Notes under the pieces: model-generated
Databases searched by the model: none
Told to the model about the DNA's origin: nothing
The model's input: the letters and a program-made list of their open reading frames with translations, nothing else
Assembly (NCBI RefSeq): GCF_001995175.1
Contig: NZ_MUKN01000005.1
Coordinates: forward strand, 33,293-97,292
DNA length: 64,000 nucleotides
Direction: 5' to 3'
From: Rathayibacter rhapontici
Lineage (GTDB): Bacteria > Actinomycetota > Actinomycetes > Actinomycetales > Microbacteriaceae
Translations under genes and position numbers: made by a program
Part shown: positions 44,909 through 57,691 of the stretch, piece after piece
Layout of the letters: each line of letters opens with the position of its first letter
How positions within the stretch are numbered: position 1 is the stretch's first letter

Positions 44909-45328
44909 GTGAGCGCACGCACGAAGGCGCGCAAGCGCGCCCTCGACATCATCTACAACGCCGACGTCCGGCAGATCCCCCTCACCGAGTCGCTGCGTGC
45001 CGAGGCGGAGCGAGCGGTCCACGAGCCCGCTCGTGAAGCGTCCTGGCTCTACGCGCGGGAGATCGTCGACGGCGTCATCGACAACGCCGACGAGATCGAC
45101 GCGCTGATCGAGCGCCTCTCGAAGGGCTGGACGCTCGCGCGCATGCCCCTCGTCGACCGCGCGATCCTCCGGATCGGCGTGTGGGAGATCCTGCACAACG
45201 ACCAGGTCCCGGACGGCGTGGCCATCTCGGAGGCCGTCGAGGCCGCGACGGTCCTCTCGACCGACGACTCCGCGGGCTTCATCAACGGCCTGCTGGCGTC
45301 GGTGGCGGAGTCGCGCACCCCCGCCTGA
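44909..45328 (+). CDS. nusB: Transcription antitermination protein NusB
   Basis: A 139-residue all-helical RNA-binding protein for rRNA antitermination with NusE. Matches: ARTKARKRALDIIYNADVRQ, VDGVIDNADEIDALIERLSK and MPLVDRAILRIGVWEILHND. The stop TGA at 45326-45328 is followed by a strong hairpin. GTG start. Confidence 0.95.
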   Translation: MSARTKARKRALDIIYNADVRQIPLTESLRAEAERAVHEPAREASWLYAREIVDGVIDNADEIDALIERLSKGWTLARMPLVDRAILRIGVWEILHNDQVPDGVAISEAVEAATVLSTDDSAGFINGLLASVAESRTPA

Positions 45329-45354
45329 CCGTCGCCTCCGAGCGCTGCACCGAC

Positions 45355-45396
45355 GACCGGGCGGTCCGTCCCCTCACGGCAACGGGCCGCCCGGTC
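45355..45396. terminator. Bidirectional terminator between nusB and the exported hydrolase
   Basis: GACCGGGCGG and CCGCCCGGTC form a perfect 10-bp stem around a 22-base loop, between two convergent stop codons. No T tract. Confidence 0.65.
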
Positions 45397-45401
45397 CCGT
45401 C

Positions 45402-46195
45402 TCAGGAGACGACGATCGCGTCCAGGATCAGGTTCGAGCCGCTCGAGGCGGCGTTCCTGGTGCTGCCGCGCTTGATCGTGATCGTGTGCGGGCCGGCGGG
45501 GAGCGCGTCGCTCGTCCACACGGTCTGGTTGTACTTCGTCGACGCGCTGTAGCGGTCGACGGTGGTGACGAGCACGCCGTCGAGGTACACCTCGTTGGTG
45601 CCGGAGGACGATGTGCGCCGGCTCACCCAGCTGACCCTCGTCCCCGAGAACGTCAGTGCGGCCGAGGCGCCGACGCTGGTCGAGTACGAGATGCTGCCGC
45701 CGTTGTCCGCGGAGGACGACAGCGACGACCAGTTCCCCTCGGTGACGATCGCCGCGTCGCCGTTCTGGTAGGTGCCGGGTCCGGCCGCCGCCGGAGTCGG
45801 CGGTGAAGTCAAGGGGGTGTCCTCGACGACGAAGGCGTCGAGGATGATGTTCGACCCGGTCGAGGACGGGTTCCTCGTGCTGCCGCGCTTGATCGTGATC
45901 GTGTGCGCACCGGCGGCGAGGGGGCCGCTGGTCCACACCGTGCGCGCGTACTGGGTGGACGCGCTGTAGCGGTCGACCGAGGCGACCAGGACGCCGTCGA
46001 GGTAGACCTCGTTGGTGCCGGAGGAGCTCGTGCGGCGGCTGACCCAGCTCACGGCGGTCCCGGTGAAGGTGAGCGACGCCGAGGCTCCCGTGCTGGTGGA
46101 GTAGGAGATGCTGCCGCCGTTGTCGGCCGAGGCCGAGAGCGTCGACCAGGTGCCCTCGGTGACGATCGACGCCGATCCGTTCTGGTAGGTGCCCG
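45402..46195 (-). repeat. Tandem duplicated module inside the exported hydrolase
   Basis: Two copies of a roughly 370-400-bp unit, about 45402-45776 and about 45820-46195, joined by a Pro/Thr linker. DNA identity is high (for example both have long matching runs around the SRRTSSSGTNEV codons), which implies recent or gene-converted duplication. Confidence 0.75.
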
Positions 46196-47152
46196 CGCCC
46201 GGGGCGGCGGGCTGCGGCGGGTTCGGCGTCCCGTCGACGGGCCCCTCGGCCAGCCAGCGGTCGAACGTGTCGAGCATGTCCTTGTTGGTGAGGCTCGGCA
46301 CCACGTGACCGTAGGGAGCGCCCTCGCCGGAGTGGCGGACGACGCTCGTCTCCTTCGCAACCGGCAGCGCCTTCTCGTGCAGCGCGAGGCCGTGCTTCGC
46401 GAGCGGGACGATCGTGTCGTCGTCCGAGCCGGTGATCCGCAGCCGCGTCGCGGCCCAGACCGACTGCGGCAGCAGCGCCGGGTTCGTGGCCGGGACGGTG
46501 GAGAGGTCGTTGCCGTAGGCGGCAGGACGCGCAGAGGATCGCGCTCGGCGATGTCGGCCATGTCGAAGGTGCCGCTGGCGATGTAGGCACCGCGGATGTT
46601 CGGCACGAGCCGGTTGCCGTACGCCCAGCTCAGCAGGGTGCCGCCACCGGAGTTGGAGCGGAGGAAGCTGGCGCCGACCTTCCACTGCGCGGTGACCCAC
46701 TTCACGGCGTTGCCGTGGGCCGTGATCGCCTTGGGCCCGGTCCACTCGCTGCCGCCGTAGTTCGGGCAGATGCAGACGAAGCCGCGGTCCACGGCCTGAT
46801 CGGCCGCGTACTGGAAGGCACCGGACAGAGCCGCGTAGCTGCTCCCGTTGGCGTGGTAGTACCAGAGGAAGGTCCGCGCGGAGGCGAGGCTCGGCGCGGC
46901 GCTGTGCGGCACGAAGAGCCGGGTCCGGTCGCCGCCGATCGAGACGTCGATGATCTCGTAGGGCGTGCGACCCACCCGCGACAGGACGGTGTCGGTGCGC
47001 GAGATCTCGCCGAGCAGCCGGGGGATCACGGAGTAGTCCGGCGCCGCGGCCGCGGGGGAGGCCAGCACGATCGTCGCACCGATCCCCGCGATCGATCCGG
47101 CGAGGACGGTACGGCGCGAGATCGGGGCTGCGCCGAAGGGGGACGTGGTCAT
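45402..47152 (-). CDS. Tat-exported alpha/beta hydrolase with two duplicated C-terminal modules (frameshifted)
   Basis: The corrected product is about 583 residues. A twin-arginine signal (ISRRTVLAGSIAGIGATIVL, cleavage near APDYS) implies folded export. The catalytic part resembles PHB-depolymerase-like hydrolases: SFLRSNSGGGTLLSWAYGNR (probable nucleophile Ser), GSDDDTIVPLAKHG (Asp) and SGEGAPYGHVVPS (His). Two modules of about 125 residues follow, each starting GTYQNG and containing VSWVSRRTSSSGTNEVYLDG, roughly 80-85 percent identical by eye; they look like beta-sandwich carbohydrate-binding or adhesion modules. Frame break near 46522 (CGGCAGG on the plus strand, probably CGGCCAGG). The substrate may be an extracellular polyester or ester-linked polysaccharide (inference). 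Confidence 0.8.
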
Positions 47153-47196
47153 GGAGAGGATCCTTACTTCCGGCGGGCACGGCGGCCGGGACGTGA

Positions 47197-49032
<1,836 letters not shown>

Positions 49033-49033
<1 letters not shown>

Positions 49034-50408
49034 TGAGCACGCCACCGACGAGCACCCGCGGACACGGTCGGATCCTGATCTCGGGAGCGACCCTCGCCGA
49101 CGAGAGCACCGCCGACGTCCTGATCGACGGCGGGGTCGTCGTCGACATCGGCGCCGACCTCGACTCCAGCGGGGCCCGCGTCGTCGACGCCGACGGCCTG
49201 CTGGCGCTGCCCGGCCTGGTCGACCTGCACACCCACCTCCGCGAGCCCGGCTTCGAGCAGAGCGAGACCGTGCTCACCGGATCGCGCGCCGCCGCCGCGG
49301 GGGGCTTCACCGCCGTCTTCGCGATGGCCAACACCTCGCCGGTGCAGGACACGGCCGGTGTCGTCGAGCAGGTGCAGAGCCTGGGCGAGGACGCCGGCTA
49401 CGCGACGGTCCGGCCGATCGGAGCCGTCACCGTGGGCCTCGCAGGGGAGTCCCTCGCCGAGCTCGGCGCGATGGCCCGCAGCCGGGCCGCGGTCCGGGTC
49501 TTCTCGGACGACGGGAAGTGCGTCTCGGACGCGCTGCTGATGCGCCGTGCGCTCGAGTACGTGAAGGCCTTCGACGGAGTCGTCGCGCAGCACGCGCAGG
49601 AGCCGCGGCTCACGATCGGCGCCCAGATGAACGAGGGAGCCGTCTCCAGCGCCCTCGGGCTGACCGGCTGGCCCGCGGTGGCGGAGGAGGCGATCATCGC
49701 CCGCGACGTCCTGCTGGCCGAGCACGTCGCTCCCGCCTGCACGTCTGCCACGTCTCGACCGCCGGCTCCGTCGATGTGATCCGCTGGGCGAAGGCGCGGG
49801 GGATCGACGTGACCGCCGAGGTGACTCCGCACCACCTGCTGCTCACCGAGCAGCTGATCGCCGGGGGCGACGAGGGCGGCGGCTACGACGCCCGCTTCAA
49901 GGTGAACCCGCCGCTGCGCCGCGACGAGGACGTCCTGGCCCTGTGCGAGGCCCTCGCCGACGGCACGATCGACATCGTCGCGACCGACCACGCCCCGCAC
50001 CCCGTCGAGGCCAAGGACTGCGAGTGGGACGCCGCCGCCTTCGGCATGGTCGGTCTCGAGAGCGCGCTCTCGGTCGTCCACGCCGCCGTCGTCGACGACG
50101 GCCGGATGACCTGGTCGGACGTCGCGCGCGTCCTCTCCGCCGCGCCGGCGCGAATCGGCAGGCTCGAGGGCTACGACCGCGGCCTCGCGGTCGGCGCCCC
50201 CGCGAACGTCGTGCTCTACGACCCGGAGGCGCGCCGCCGCTTCTCGACCGCCGACCTGCGCGGCCGCAGCGCGAACTCGCCCTACCTCGGGCGCGAGCTC
50301 CCCGGCCGCGTCGTCGCGACGTTCCACCACGGCTACCCCACCGTTCTCGACGGCGAGCTCGTCGACGCCGCCGAGGTCGCCGCCGCCGCGAGGTCCGCCC
50401 GTGGATAG
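49033..50408 (+). CDS. pyrC: Dihydroorotase (frameshifted)
   Basis: The corrected product is 458 residues, the long class I type. Metal site: [20 protein letters not shown] (HxH); [10 protein letters not shown]; after the break [29 protein letters not shown] and [20 protein letters not shown] (Asp). Break at about 49738 (GTCGCTCC, probably GTCGGCTCC). It cyclises carbamoyl-aspartate. ATG 49033 overlaps pyrB by one base. Confidence 0.94.
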
Positions 50409-50953
50409 GTCCGTCATCACGATCGTCATCGCCGCGCTCGTCGTCCTGGTGTTCGCCGGGATGATCCTGTCGTGGCGCGCGCGCCGCCGCCGCTCCGCCG
50501 ACCTCGCGCCGGAGGCCGTGCCGGCCGAGTCGCTGGGCGCCGAGCTCGAGTCGGTCGAGCTGCCCTACGTCGCCACGACCCGCTTCGAGCAGCCGCTCGA
50601 ACGCGTGGTGCTGCCGGGCCTCGGCTTCCGCGGGAGGGCGACGCTGCGGCTGCACGAGCGCGGCGTCGTCCTCGCCCCGGTCGGCGAGCGCGAGACCGTG
50701 ATCCCCGCGGCCCTGCTGCGCGGAGCGGGCGAGGGCAGCTACGCCATCGACCGCGCCGTCGAGGAGGGCGGGCTGCTCGTCCTCTCGTGGTCGCCGCGCG
50801 GCGCCGAGACGGTCGACTCCTACCTCCGCGTCGCCGAGCCGGCCCTGCGCCGGCACCTCGTCGCCGAGCTCCGCCGGCTCGCCGGCCCCGATACCTCCCC
50901 CTCCACCCCGGGAGCCGCCGACGGCGGCTCCTCCCCCGACCAGAAGCTCCTAG
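50401..50953 (+). CDS. Pyrimidine-operon membrane protein (Rv1382-like), 3' end uncertain
   Basis: The N-terminus has one transmembrane helix ([20 protein letters not shown]) followed by a soluble domain ([40 protein letters not shown]). The position between pyrC and carA and the size match the conserved actinobacterial protein of which mycobacterial Rv1382 is an example; function unknown. The starting frame has no stop until 52935, which cannot be right because carA begins at 50957. The TAG at 50951-50953 is in a frame reached by losing two bases, so one or two errors probably lie between about 50860 and 50945. Confidence 0.65.
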
Positions 50954-50956
50954 TCC

Positions 50957-52168
50957 GTGCCAACGTCACGCCTCAGCACCGAACCCACCGCCGTCCTCGT
51001 CCTCGAGGACGGGCGACGATTCTCGGGTCAGGCCTACGGCGCGCGCGGGCGCACCCTCGGCGAGATCGTCTTCGCGACCGGCATGACCGGCTACCAGGAG
51101 ACCCTGACCGACCCGTCCTACGCCGGGCAGATCGTCGTGCAGACCGCGCCGCACATCGGCAACACCGGGACCAACGACGAGGACAAGGAGTCGCGCCGCA
51201 TCTGGGTCGCCGGCTACGTCGTCCGCGACCCCTCCCGCGTGGTCTCGAACTTCCGCGCCCAGCGCTCGCTCGACGACGACCTCGAGGCCGACGGTATCGT
51301 CGGCATCTCGGGTGTCGACACCCGTGCGATCACGCGCCACATCCGCTCGGCCGGCTCGATGCGCGCCGGCGTCTTCTCGGGCGAGGACCTCGCCCTGGGG
51401 GAGGAGGAGCAGCTCGCGCTGGTCCTCGGCGGCGCGCAGATGGAGGGGATGAACCTCTCCTCCGCCGTCTCGACGACCGAGCAGTACACGGTGCCCGCCC
51501 AGGGCGAGCGCGTGGGCTCGGTCGCGGTCATCGACCTCGGAGTGAAGACCTCGACCGTGCACTACCTGTCGGAGCGCGGCTTCGACGTCCACGTGCTCCC
51601 GGAGTCGGTCACCGCCGACGAGGTCCTCGCGCTCGACCCGTCCGCGCTGTTCTTCTCGAACGGACCGGGCGACCCGGAGGCCTCCGACCGCCACGTCGAC
51701 CTGCTGCGCACGACGCTGCGCGCCGACCTGCCCTTCTTCGGCATCTGCTTCGGCAACCAGCTCCTGGGCCGCGCGCTCGGCTTCGGCACCTACAAGCTGC
51801 CCTTCGGGCACCGCGGCATCAACCAGCCGGTGCTCGACAAGCTCACGGGCCGCGTCGAGATCACCGCGCAGAACCACGGCTTCGCGGTGGACGCGCCCAT
51901 CGACGGCGAGCTCGATTCGCCCGAGGGCTTCGGCCGCGTCGAGGTCAGCCACTACAGCCTCAACGACTCGGTCGTGGAGGGCCTGCGCTGCCTCGACATC
52001 CCCGCCTTCTCGGTGCAGTACCACCCCGAGGCGGCCGCCGGACCGCACGACTCGAACTACCTCTTCGACCGCTTCCGCGCGATGGTCGTGCAGCGCACGA
52101 CCGAGCAGGGCGGCGCCGAGCCCGCGAACGACATCCTTTCGACCAGCACCACCGGAGAGCAGAAGTAA
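50957..52168 (+). CDS. carA: Carbamoyl-phosphate synthase small (glutaminase) subunit
   Basis: A 403-residue protein. N-terminal domain: [20 protein letters not shown] and [20 protein letters not shown]. Amidotransferase domain: [48 protein letters not shown] (nucleophile Cys) and [16 protein letters not shown] (His-Glu). It passes ammonia to CarB. GTG 50957; the TAA stop overlaps the carB ATG by one base. Confidence 0.97.
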   Translation: MPTSRLSTEPTAVLVLEDGRRFSGQAYGARGRTLGEIVFATGMTGYQETLTDPSYAGQIVVQTAPHIGNTGTNDEDKESRRIWVAGYVVRDPSRVVSNFRAQRSLDDDLEADGIVGISGVDTRAITRHIRSAGSMRAGVFSGEDLALGEEEQLALVLGGAQMEGMNLSSAVSTTEQYTVPAQGERVGSVAVIDLGVKTSTVHYLSERGFDVHVLPESVTADEVLALDPSALFFSNGPGDPEASDRHVDLLRTTLRADLPFFGICFGNQLLGRALGFGTYKLPFGHRGINQPVLDKLTGRVEITAQNHGFAVDAPIDGELDSPEGFGRVEVSHYSLNDSVVEGLRCLDIPAFSVQYHPEAAAGPHDSNYLFDRFRAMVVQRTTEQGGAEPANDILSTSTTGEQK

Positions 52169-55100
52169 TGCCGCGCAGGGAAGACATCAACAGCGTCCTC
52201 GTCATCGGCTCCGGCCCGATCGTGATCGGCCAGGCGGTCGAGTTCGACTACTCGGGCACCCAGGCCTGCCGCGTCCTGCGCGCCGAGGGGGTGCGCGTGA
52301 TCCTCGTCAACTCCAACCCGGCGACGATCATGACCGACCCCGACTTCGCCGACGCCACCTACGTCGAGCCGATCACCCCGCAGGCGATCGAGGCGATCAT
52401 CGCCAAGGAGAAGCCGGACGCGATCCTGCCGACCCTCGGCGGTCAGACCGCCCTCAACGCGGCGATCCAGCTGCACGACCTCGGGATCCTCGAGAAGTAC
52501 GACGTCGAGCTGATCGGCGCGAGCTTCGAGGCGATCAACCGCGGCGAGGACCGCCAGATCTTCAAGCAGCTCGTGCTCGACGCGGGCGCGACGTCGCGAA
52601 GTCCTACATCGCGCACACGGTGGAGGAGGCGATCGAGTACGCCGAGGACCTCGGCTACCCGCTCGTCATCCGCCCGTCCTTCACCATGGGCGGTCTCGGC
52701 TCCGGCTTCGCGTACACCCGCGAGGAGCTCGTGCGCATGGTCGGCGACGGACTGCACCAGAGCCCCACGACCGAGGTGCTCCTCGAGGAGTCGATCCTCG
52801 GCTGGAAGGAGTACGAGCTCGAGCTCATGCGCGACACCGCCGACAACACGGTCGTCGTCTGCTCGATCGAGAACGTCGACCCGGTCGGCGTGCACACGGG
52901 CGACTCGATCACCGTCGCCCCCGCGCTCACGCTGACCGACCGCGAGTACCAGAAGCTGCGCGACATCGGCATCCGGATCATCCGCGACGTGGGAGTGGAC
53001 ACCGGCGGCTGCAACATCCAGTTCGCGGTCGACCCCGCCGACGGCCGGATCATCGTCATCGAGATGAACCCGCGCGTCTCGCGCTCGTCGGCCCTCGCCT
53101 CCAAGGCGACCGGCTTCCCGATCGCGAAGATCGCGGCGAAGCTGGCCATCGGCTACCGCCTCGACGAGATCCCGAACGACATCACGAAGGTCACCCCGGC
53201 GAGCTTCGAGCCGACGCTCGACTACGTCGTGGTCAAGGTCCCGCGCTTCGCGTTCGAGAAGTTCCCTGCAGCCGACAAGACGCTGACGACCACCATGAAG
53301 TCGGTCGGCGAGGCCATGGCGATCGGCCGCAACTACGCCCAGGCCCTGCAGAAGGCGCTCCGCTCGCTCGAGAAGCGCGGCTCCTCCTTCCACTGGGGCG
53401 AGCAGACGCACTCGGTCGAGGAGCTCCTCGAGATCGCGGAGACCCCGACCGACGGCCGCATCGTCACGGTGCAGCAGGCGCTGCGTCTCGGCGCGAGCGT
53501 CGAGCAGGCCTTCGAGTCGACGAAGATCGACCCCTGGTTCCTCGACCAGATCGTGCTGATCAACGAGATCGCCGACCTGGTGCGCGAGCATCCGTCGCTG
53601 GACGCGGGGCTGCTGCGCCTGGCGAAGGACCACGGATTCTCGGACCTGCAGATCGCGGAGCTCCGCGGTCTCGACGAGGCCGAGGTGCGCGCCACCCGCT
53701 ACGAGCTGGCCGTCCGCCCCGTCTACAAGACCGTCGACACGTGCGCGGGGGAGTTCCCCGCGCTCACCCCGTACCACTACTCCTCCTACGACGAGGAGAC
53801 CGAGGTCGTGGCGGCCGACCGCCGCAAGGTCGTCATCCTCGGCTCCGGCCCGAACCGCATCGGGCAGGGCGTCGAGTTCGACTACTCGTGCGTGCACGCC
53901 TCGTTCGCCCTCTCGGAGGCCGGCTACGAGACGATCATGATCAACTGCAACCCCGAGACCGTCTCGACCGACTACGACACCTCGGACCGCCTGTACTTCG
54001 AGCCCCTGACCCTCGAGGACGTCCTCGAGGTGATCCACGCGGAGTCGCAGTCCGGCGAGCTCGTCGGCGTCGTCGTCCAGCTCGGCGGCCAGACCGCCCT
54101 GGGCCTGGCGAAGGGCCTCGAGGAGGCGGGGGTCCCGATCCTCGGCACGACTCCCGAGGCGATCGATCTCGCGGAGGAGCGCGGCGCGTTCTCGCGCATC
54201 CTCGACGAGGCGGGTCTGCTCGCGCCGCGCAACGGCACCGCGATCGACCTCGAGGGGGCGCTCGGCGTCGCGACGGGCATCGGCTTCCCCGTCCTCGTCC
54301 GCCCGTCGTTCGTCCTCGGCGGCCGCGGCATGGAGATCGTGTACGGCGCCGCGCAGCTCGAGGACTACTTCGAGCGGATGGCCGACCAGGGCATCATCGA
54401 CGCGACGCACCCGCTGCTCGTCGACCGCTTCCTGGACGACGCGATCGAGATCGACGTCGACGCGCTCTACGACGGCGAGCAGCTCTACATCGGCGGAGTG
54501 ATGGAGCACATCGAGGAGGCCGGGATCCACTCCGGCGACTCGGCGTGCACCCTGCCGCCCGTGACCCTCGGCCGCCGGCAGATCGACGAGGTCCGCGACG
54601 CGACGCTCGCCATCGCGCAGGGCGTCGGGGTCCGCGGACTCCTCAACGTGCAGTTCGCGATCGGCCAGGGCGTGCTCTACGTCCTCGAGGCGAACCCCCG
54701 CGCCTCGCGCACCGTGCCCTTCGTCTCGAAGGCGCTCGGCATCCCGCTGGCGAAGGCGGCGTCGCGCCTGATGGTCGGCGAGACCATCGCCGAGCTCAAG
54801 GCCGAGGGCCTGCTGCCCGAGCGCGACGGCTCCGACGTGCCGATGGACTCGCCGATCGCCGTCAAGGAGGCGGTCCTGCCCTTCAAGCGCTTCCGCACCA
54901 AGGAGGGCCAGATCGTCGACTCGCTCCTCGGCCCCGAGATGCGCTCGACCGGAGAGGTCATGGGCATCGACCGCGACTTCCCCCGGGCCTTCAAGAAGAG
55001 CCAGGACGCGGCCTACGGCGGCATGCCCTCCTCCGGGACCGTCTTCATCTCGGTCGCCGACCGCGACAAGCGCGCCATCGTCCTGCCGGCGCTCCGTCTG

Positions 55101-55457
55101 CGCCAGCTCGGCTTCGAAATCCTCGCGACGGAGGGGACCGCCGAGGTGCTGAACCGCAACGGCATCCGGACCAGGGTCGTGCGCAAGTACAGCGAGGAGG
55201 CCGTCGGCGACTCCCCGTCGATCGTCGAGCTCGTCAGCCGGGACGAGGTCGACGTGGTCATCAACACGCCCAGCGGAGGAGCGTCCCGCGCGGACGGGTA
55301 CGAGATCCGCGCCGCAGCGGTCGCCGCCGACAAGCCGCTGTTCACCACCATCGCCCAGCTGGCCGCCGCCGTCGCCTCGCTCGACGTGGCTGGCGAGCCC
55401 TTCGAGGTCACGAGCCTGCAGGACTACGCCCTGCGTCGGGCGGAGCGCCTGGCGTGA
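52168..55457 (+). CDS. carB: Carbamoyl-phosphate synthase large subunit (frameshifted)
   Basis: The corrected product is 1096 residues with two homologous ATP-grasp halves. First half: [85 protein letters not shown]. Second half: [57 protein letters not shown]. The C-terminal MGS-like allosteric domain has [20 protein letters not shown]. The break at about 52589 (GGGCGCGACG, should be GGGCGCCGACG) restores [12 protein letters not shown]. Confidence 0.96.
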
Positions 55458-56316
55458 CCGAGCCTTCGGAGCGCGCCTCGAGCGCGCCTTCGACGAGCAC
55501 GGACAGCTCTGCGTCGGCATCGACCCCCACGCGTTCCTCCTGGACGCGTGGGGGCTGGGCGACGACGCCGCGGGGCTGGAGTCGTTCGGCCGCCGCGTCG
55601 TCGAGGCCGCGGCGGGGCGCGTGGGCGTGGTGAAGCCGCAGGTCGCGTTCTTCGAGCGCCACGGCTCGGCGGGCTACCTCGCGCTCGAGCGCGTCCTCGC
55701 CGACGCGCGCGCGGCCGGGCTCCTCGTGATCGCCGACGTCAAGCGCGGCGACATCGGCACGAGCGTCACCGCCTACGCCGAGGCGTGGCTGCGCCCCGGC
55801 TCGCCTCTCGAAGCCGACGCGATGACCGCCTCCGCCTATCAGGGGCTCGGCTCCCTCGACGGCATGCTCGAGCTCGCGGAGGAGGCGGGGAAGGGCGTCT
55901 TCGTCCTCGCCGCCACCTCGAACCCGGAGGCGGGACCCGTGCAGCGCGCGCTCGTGCAGGACGGCGAGCACGCGGGGTCCCCGCTGGCCAGCGCCGTGCT
56001 GGCGGACGTGGCATCCTGGAACGCGCACCACGCGCGCTCCCCGATCGGCTCGATCGGCGTCGTGCTCGGGGCCACCGTCGCCCTGGGCGACTACGGCATC
56101 CGGACGGACACGGCGCCGGCCCCCGGGCTCCCGGTGCTGGCACCCGGCTTCGGCCATCAGGGCGCCGGCGCCGCGGACGCACCGCGGCTCTTCGGGGCAC
56201 TCGCGGCGACGACTCTCGTGAGCGAGTCGCGCAGCGTGCTCGGTGCCGGTCCCGACGGGATCGCCGCCGAGATCGACCGCCGTGCCCGAGACATCCAGGA
56301 GACCCTTGTCCGCTGA
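55454..56316 (+). CDS. pyrF: Orotidine 5'-phosphate decarboxylase, actinobacterial long type (frameshifted)
   Basis: The corrected product is 287 residues of the PyrF subfamily 2. N-terminus [20 protein letters not shown] in the repaired frame, [20 protein letters not shown], catalytic [20 protein letters not shown] (Asp-Lys-Asp), [17 protein letters not shown] and [20 protein letters not shown]. The break near 55470 (TTCGGAGCG) lies only 5 codons into the gene. It makes UMP. GTG 55454 overlaps carB by GTGA. Confidence 0.93.
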
Positions 56317-57276
56317 AGCCGCCCCCGCCGATCCCGGGTCCCTCGCCGCCGCCCGCCGGCCGTCGCCTCCGGAGGTCGACCGCCGCGCCGCCTCCGCCGC
56401 GGCCATCGCCGCCCGGCGCGCCCGTGCCGGCGTGAAGAAGGACGTCGCGTCCGGCGAGCGTCCCGCGACGGCGGTGCTCGCCGCCGCCCAGAGCGATCCC
56501 ACCGGAGTCGAGGGGCGGATGCGCGTGAGCGAGCTCCTGCGCTCGGTGCCCGCCCTCGGCGTGGTCAAGACCCCGCGCGTGATGGAGCAGCTGCAGATCG
56601 CGCCGTCCAAGCGCCTGGGCGCCTCGGCCGCCGTCAGGTGGAGGGGCTGCACTCGTTCCTCGAGCAGCGCGAGGCGCGTCAGCGCCGCGGGGAGCGCACC
56701 CGCCTCGTCGTCCTCGCCGGACCGACCGCGGTCGGCAAGGGCACCGTGTCCACCTACATCCGCGAGAACTACCCCGAGGTGCTGCTGTCCGTCTCGGCGA
56801 CGACCCGTGCGCCGCGCCCTGGCGAGATCGACGGCGTCAGCTACTACTTCATCGACGACGCCGAGTTCGACCGCATGGTCGAGGCGGGCGAGTTCCTCGA
56901 GTACGCGACCGTCCACAACGCCTACCGCTACGGCACCCCGCGCGGGCCGATCGACGCCGCTCTCGCCCAGGGGCGCCAGGTCATGCTCGAGATCGACATC
57001 CAGGGCGCACGGCAGGTCCGCGAGCGGATGCCGGACGCGCGGCTCGTCTTCCTCCTGCCGCCGAGCTGGGACGAGCTCGTGCGTCGACTCGTCGGCCGGG
57101 GGACCGAGAGCCCGGAGGAGCAGCAGCGCCGTCTGGCGACCGCGCGCATCGAGCTGGCCGCGCAGGACGAGTTCGATTTCGCGGTCGTGAACAGCACCGT
57201 GCCCGAAGCGGCTCGCGAGGTCGTAGAATTGATGTCGCCTCGTTCCGACGGCGCGCCCGCCGACCCGGGCCGCTGA
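56306..57276 (+). CDS. gmk: Fused mycobacterial-type integration host factor and guanylate kinase (frameshifted)
   Basis: The corrected product is 323 residues. Residues about 20-108 are an mIHF domain: [40 protein letters not shown] and [14 protein letters not shown] (nucleic-acid-binding helices). Residues about 125-323 are guanylate kinase: [20 protein letters not shown] (P-loop), [40 protein letters not shown]. No stop separates them and the repaired length is a multiple of three, so they form one polypeptide; break at about 56621 (GGGCGCCTC, probably GGGCGGCCTC). TTG 56306 has AGGAG five bases before it and overlaps pyrF by 11 bases. mIHF is normally a separate gene next to gmk. Confidence 0.85.
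57224..57229 (+). promoter_or_regulatory. Possible minus-10 box of rpoZ
   Basis: TAGAAT in GTCGTAGAATTGATG, inside the end of gmk, about 190 bases before rpoZ. It would provide separate expression of rpoZ-coaBC. Confidence 0.3.
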
Positions 57277-57421
57277 CGTCCGGGCCACCGACCACCTCCG
57301 GGCCGACGCCCCGACCGCCGACAGGGCCCAGCCCCCAGGCGCCGCCGCGTCGAGCTCCTCCGGAGCCGCAGATCGGCGCTCACGCGCCCCGCAGTGGCTG
57401 ACACGCCAACAAGGAGACACC

Positions 57422-57676
57422 ATGGCCAACAACCTCGGCATCATCGACCCGCCCATCGACGAGCTCCTCTCGAAGGTCGACTCGAAGTACGCGCTGGTGA
57501 TCTTCGCCTCCAAGCGCGCTCGCCAGATCAACGACTACTACGCCGACCTCCACGAGGGCAGCCTGTTCGACAACGTCGGCCCGCTGGTCGACTCGACCAT
57601 CGACGACAAGCCGCTCTCGGTCGCTCTCCACGAGATCAACGAGGACAAGCTCGTCGCCCAGCCCCTCGCCGAGTAG
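57422..57676 (+). CDS. rpoZ: RNA polymerase omega subunit
   Basis: An 84-residue subunit that helps fold beta-prime. Match: [20 protein letters not shown] and [20 protein letters not shown], then the actinobacterial C-terminus [23 protein letters not shown] 57422 follows AAGGAGAC at six bases. Conserved order gmk-rpoZ-coaBC-metK. Confidence 0.96.
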   Translation: MANNLGIIDPPIDELLSKVDSKYALVIFASKRARQINDYYADLHEGSLFDNVGPLVDSTIDDKPLSVALHEINEDKLVAQPLAE

Positions 57677-57691
57677 TCCGGCCCCCTCCGG

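Noticed and set aside
52443..55520. A 1025-codon minus-strand open frame opposite carB
   Set aside because: Shadow of carB. Composition is biased to Arg, Val, Asp and His with no recognisable motif; carB is intact in the other strand apart from one lost base.
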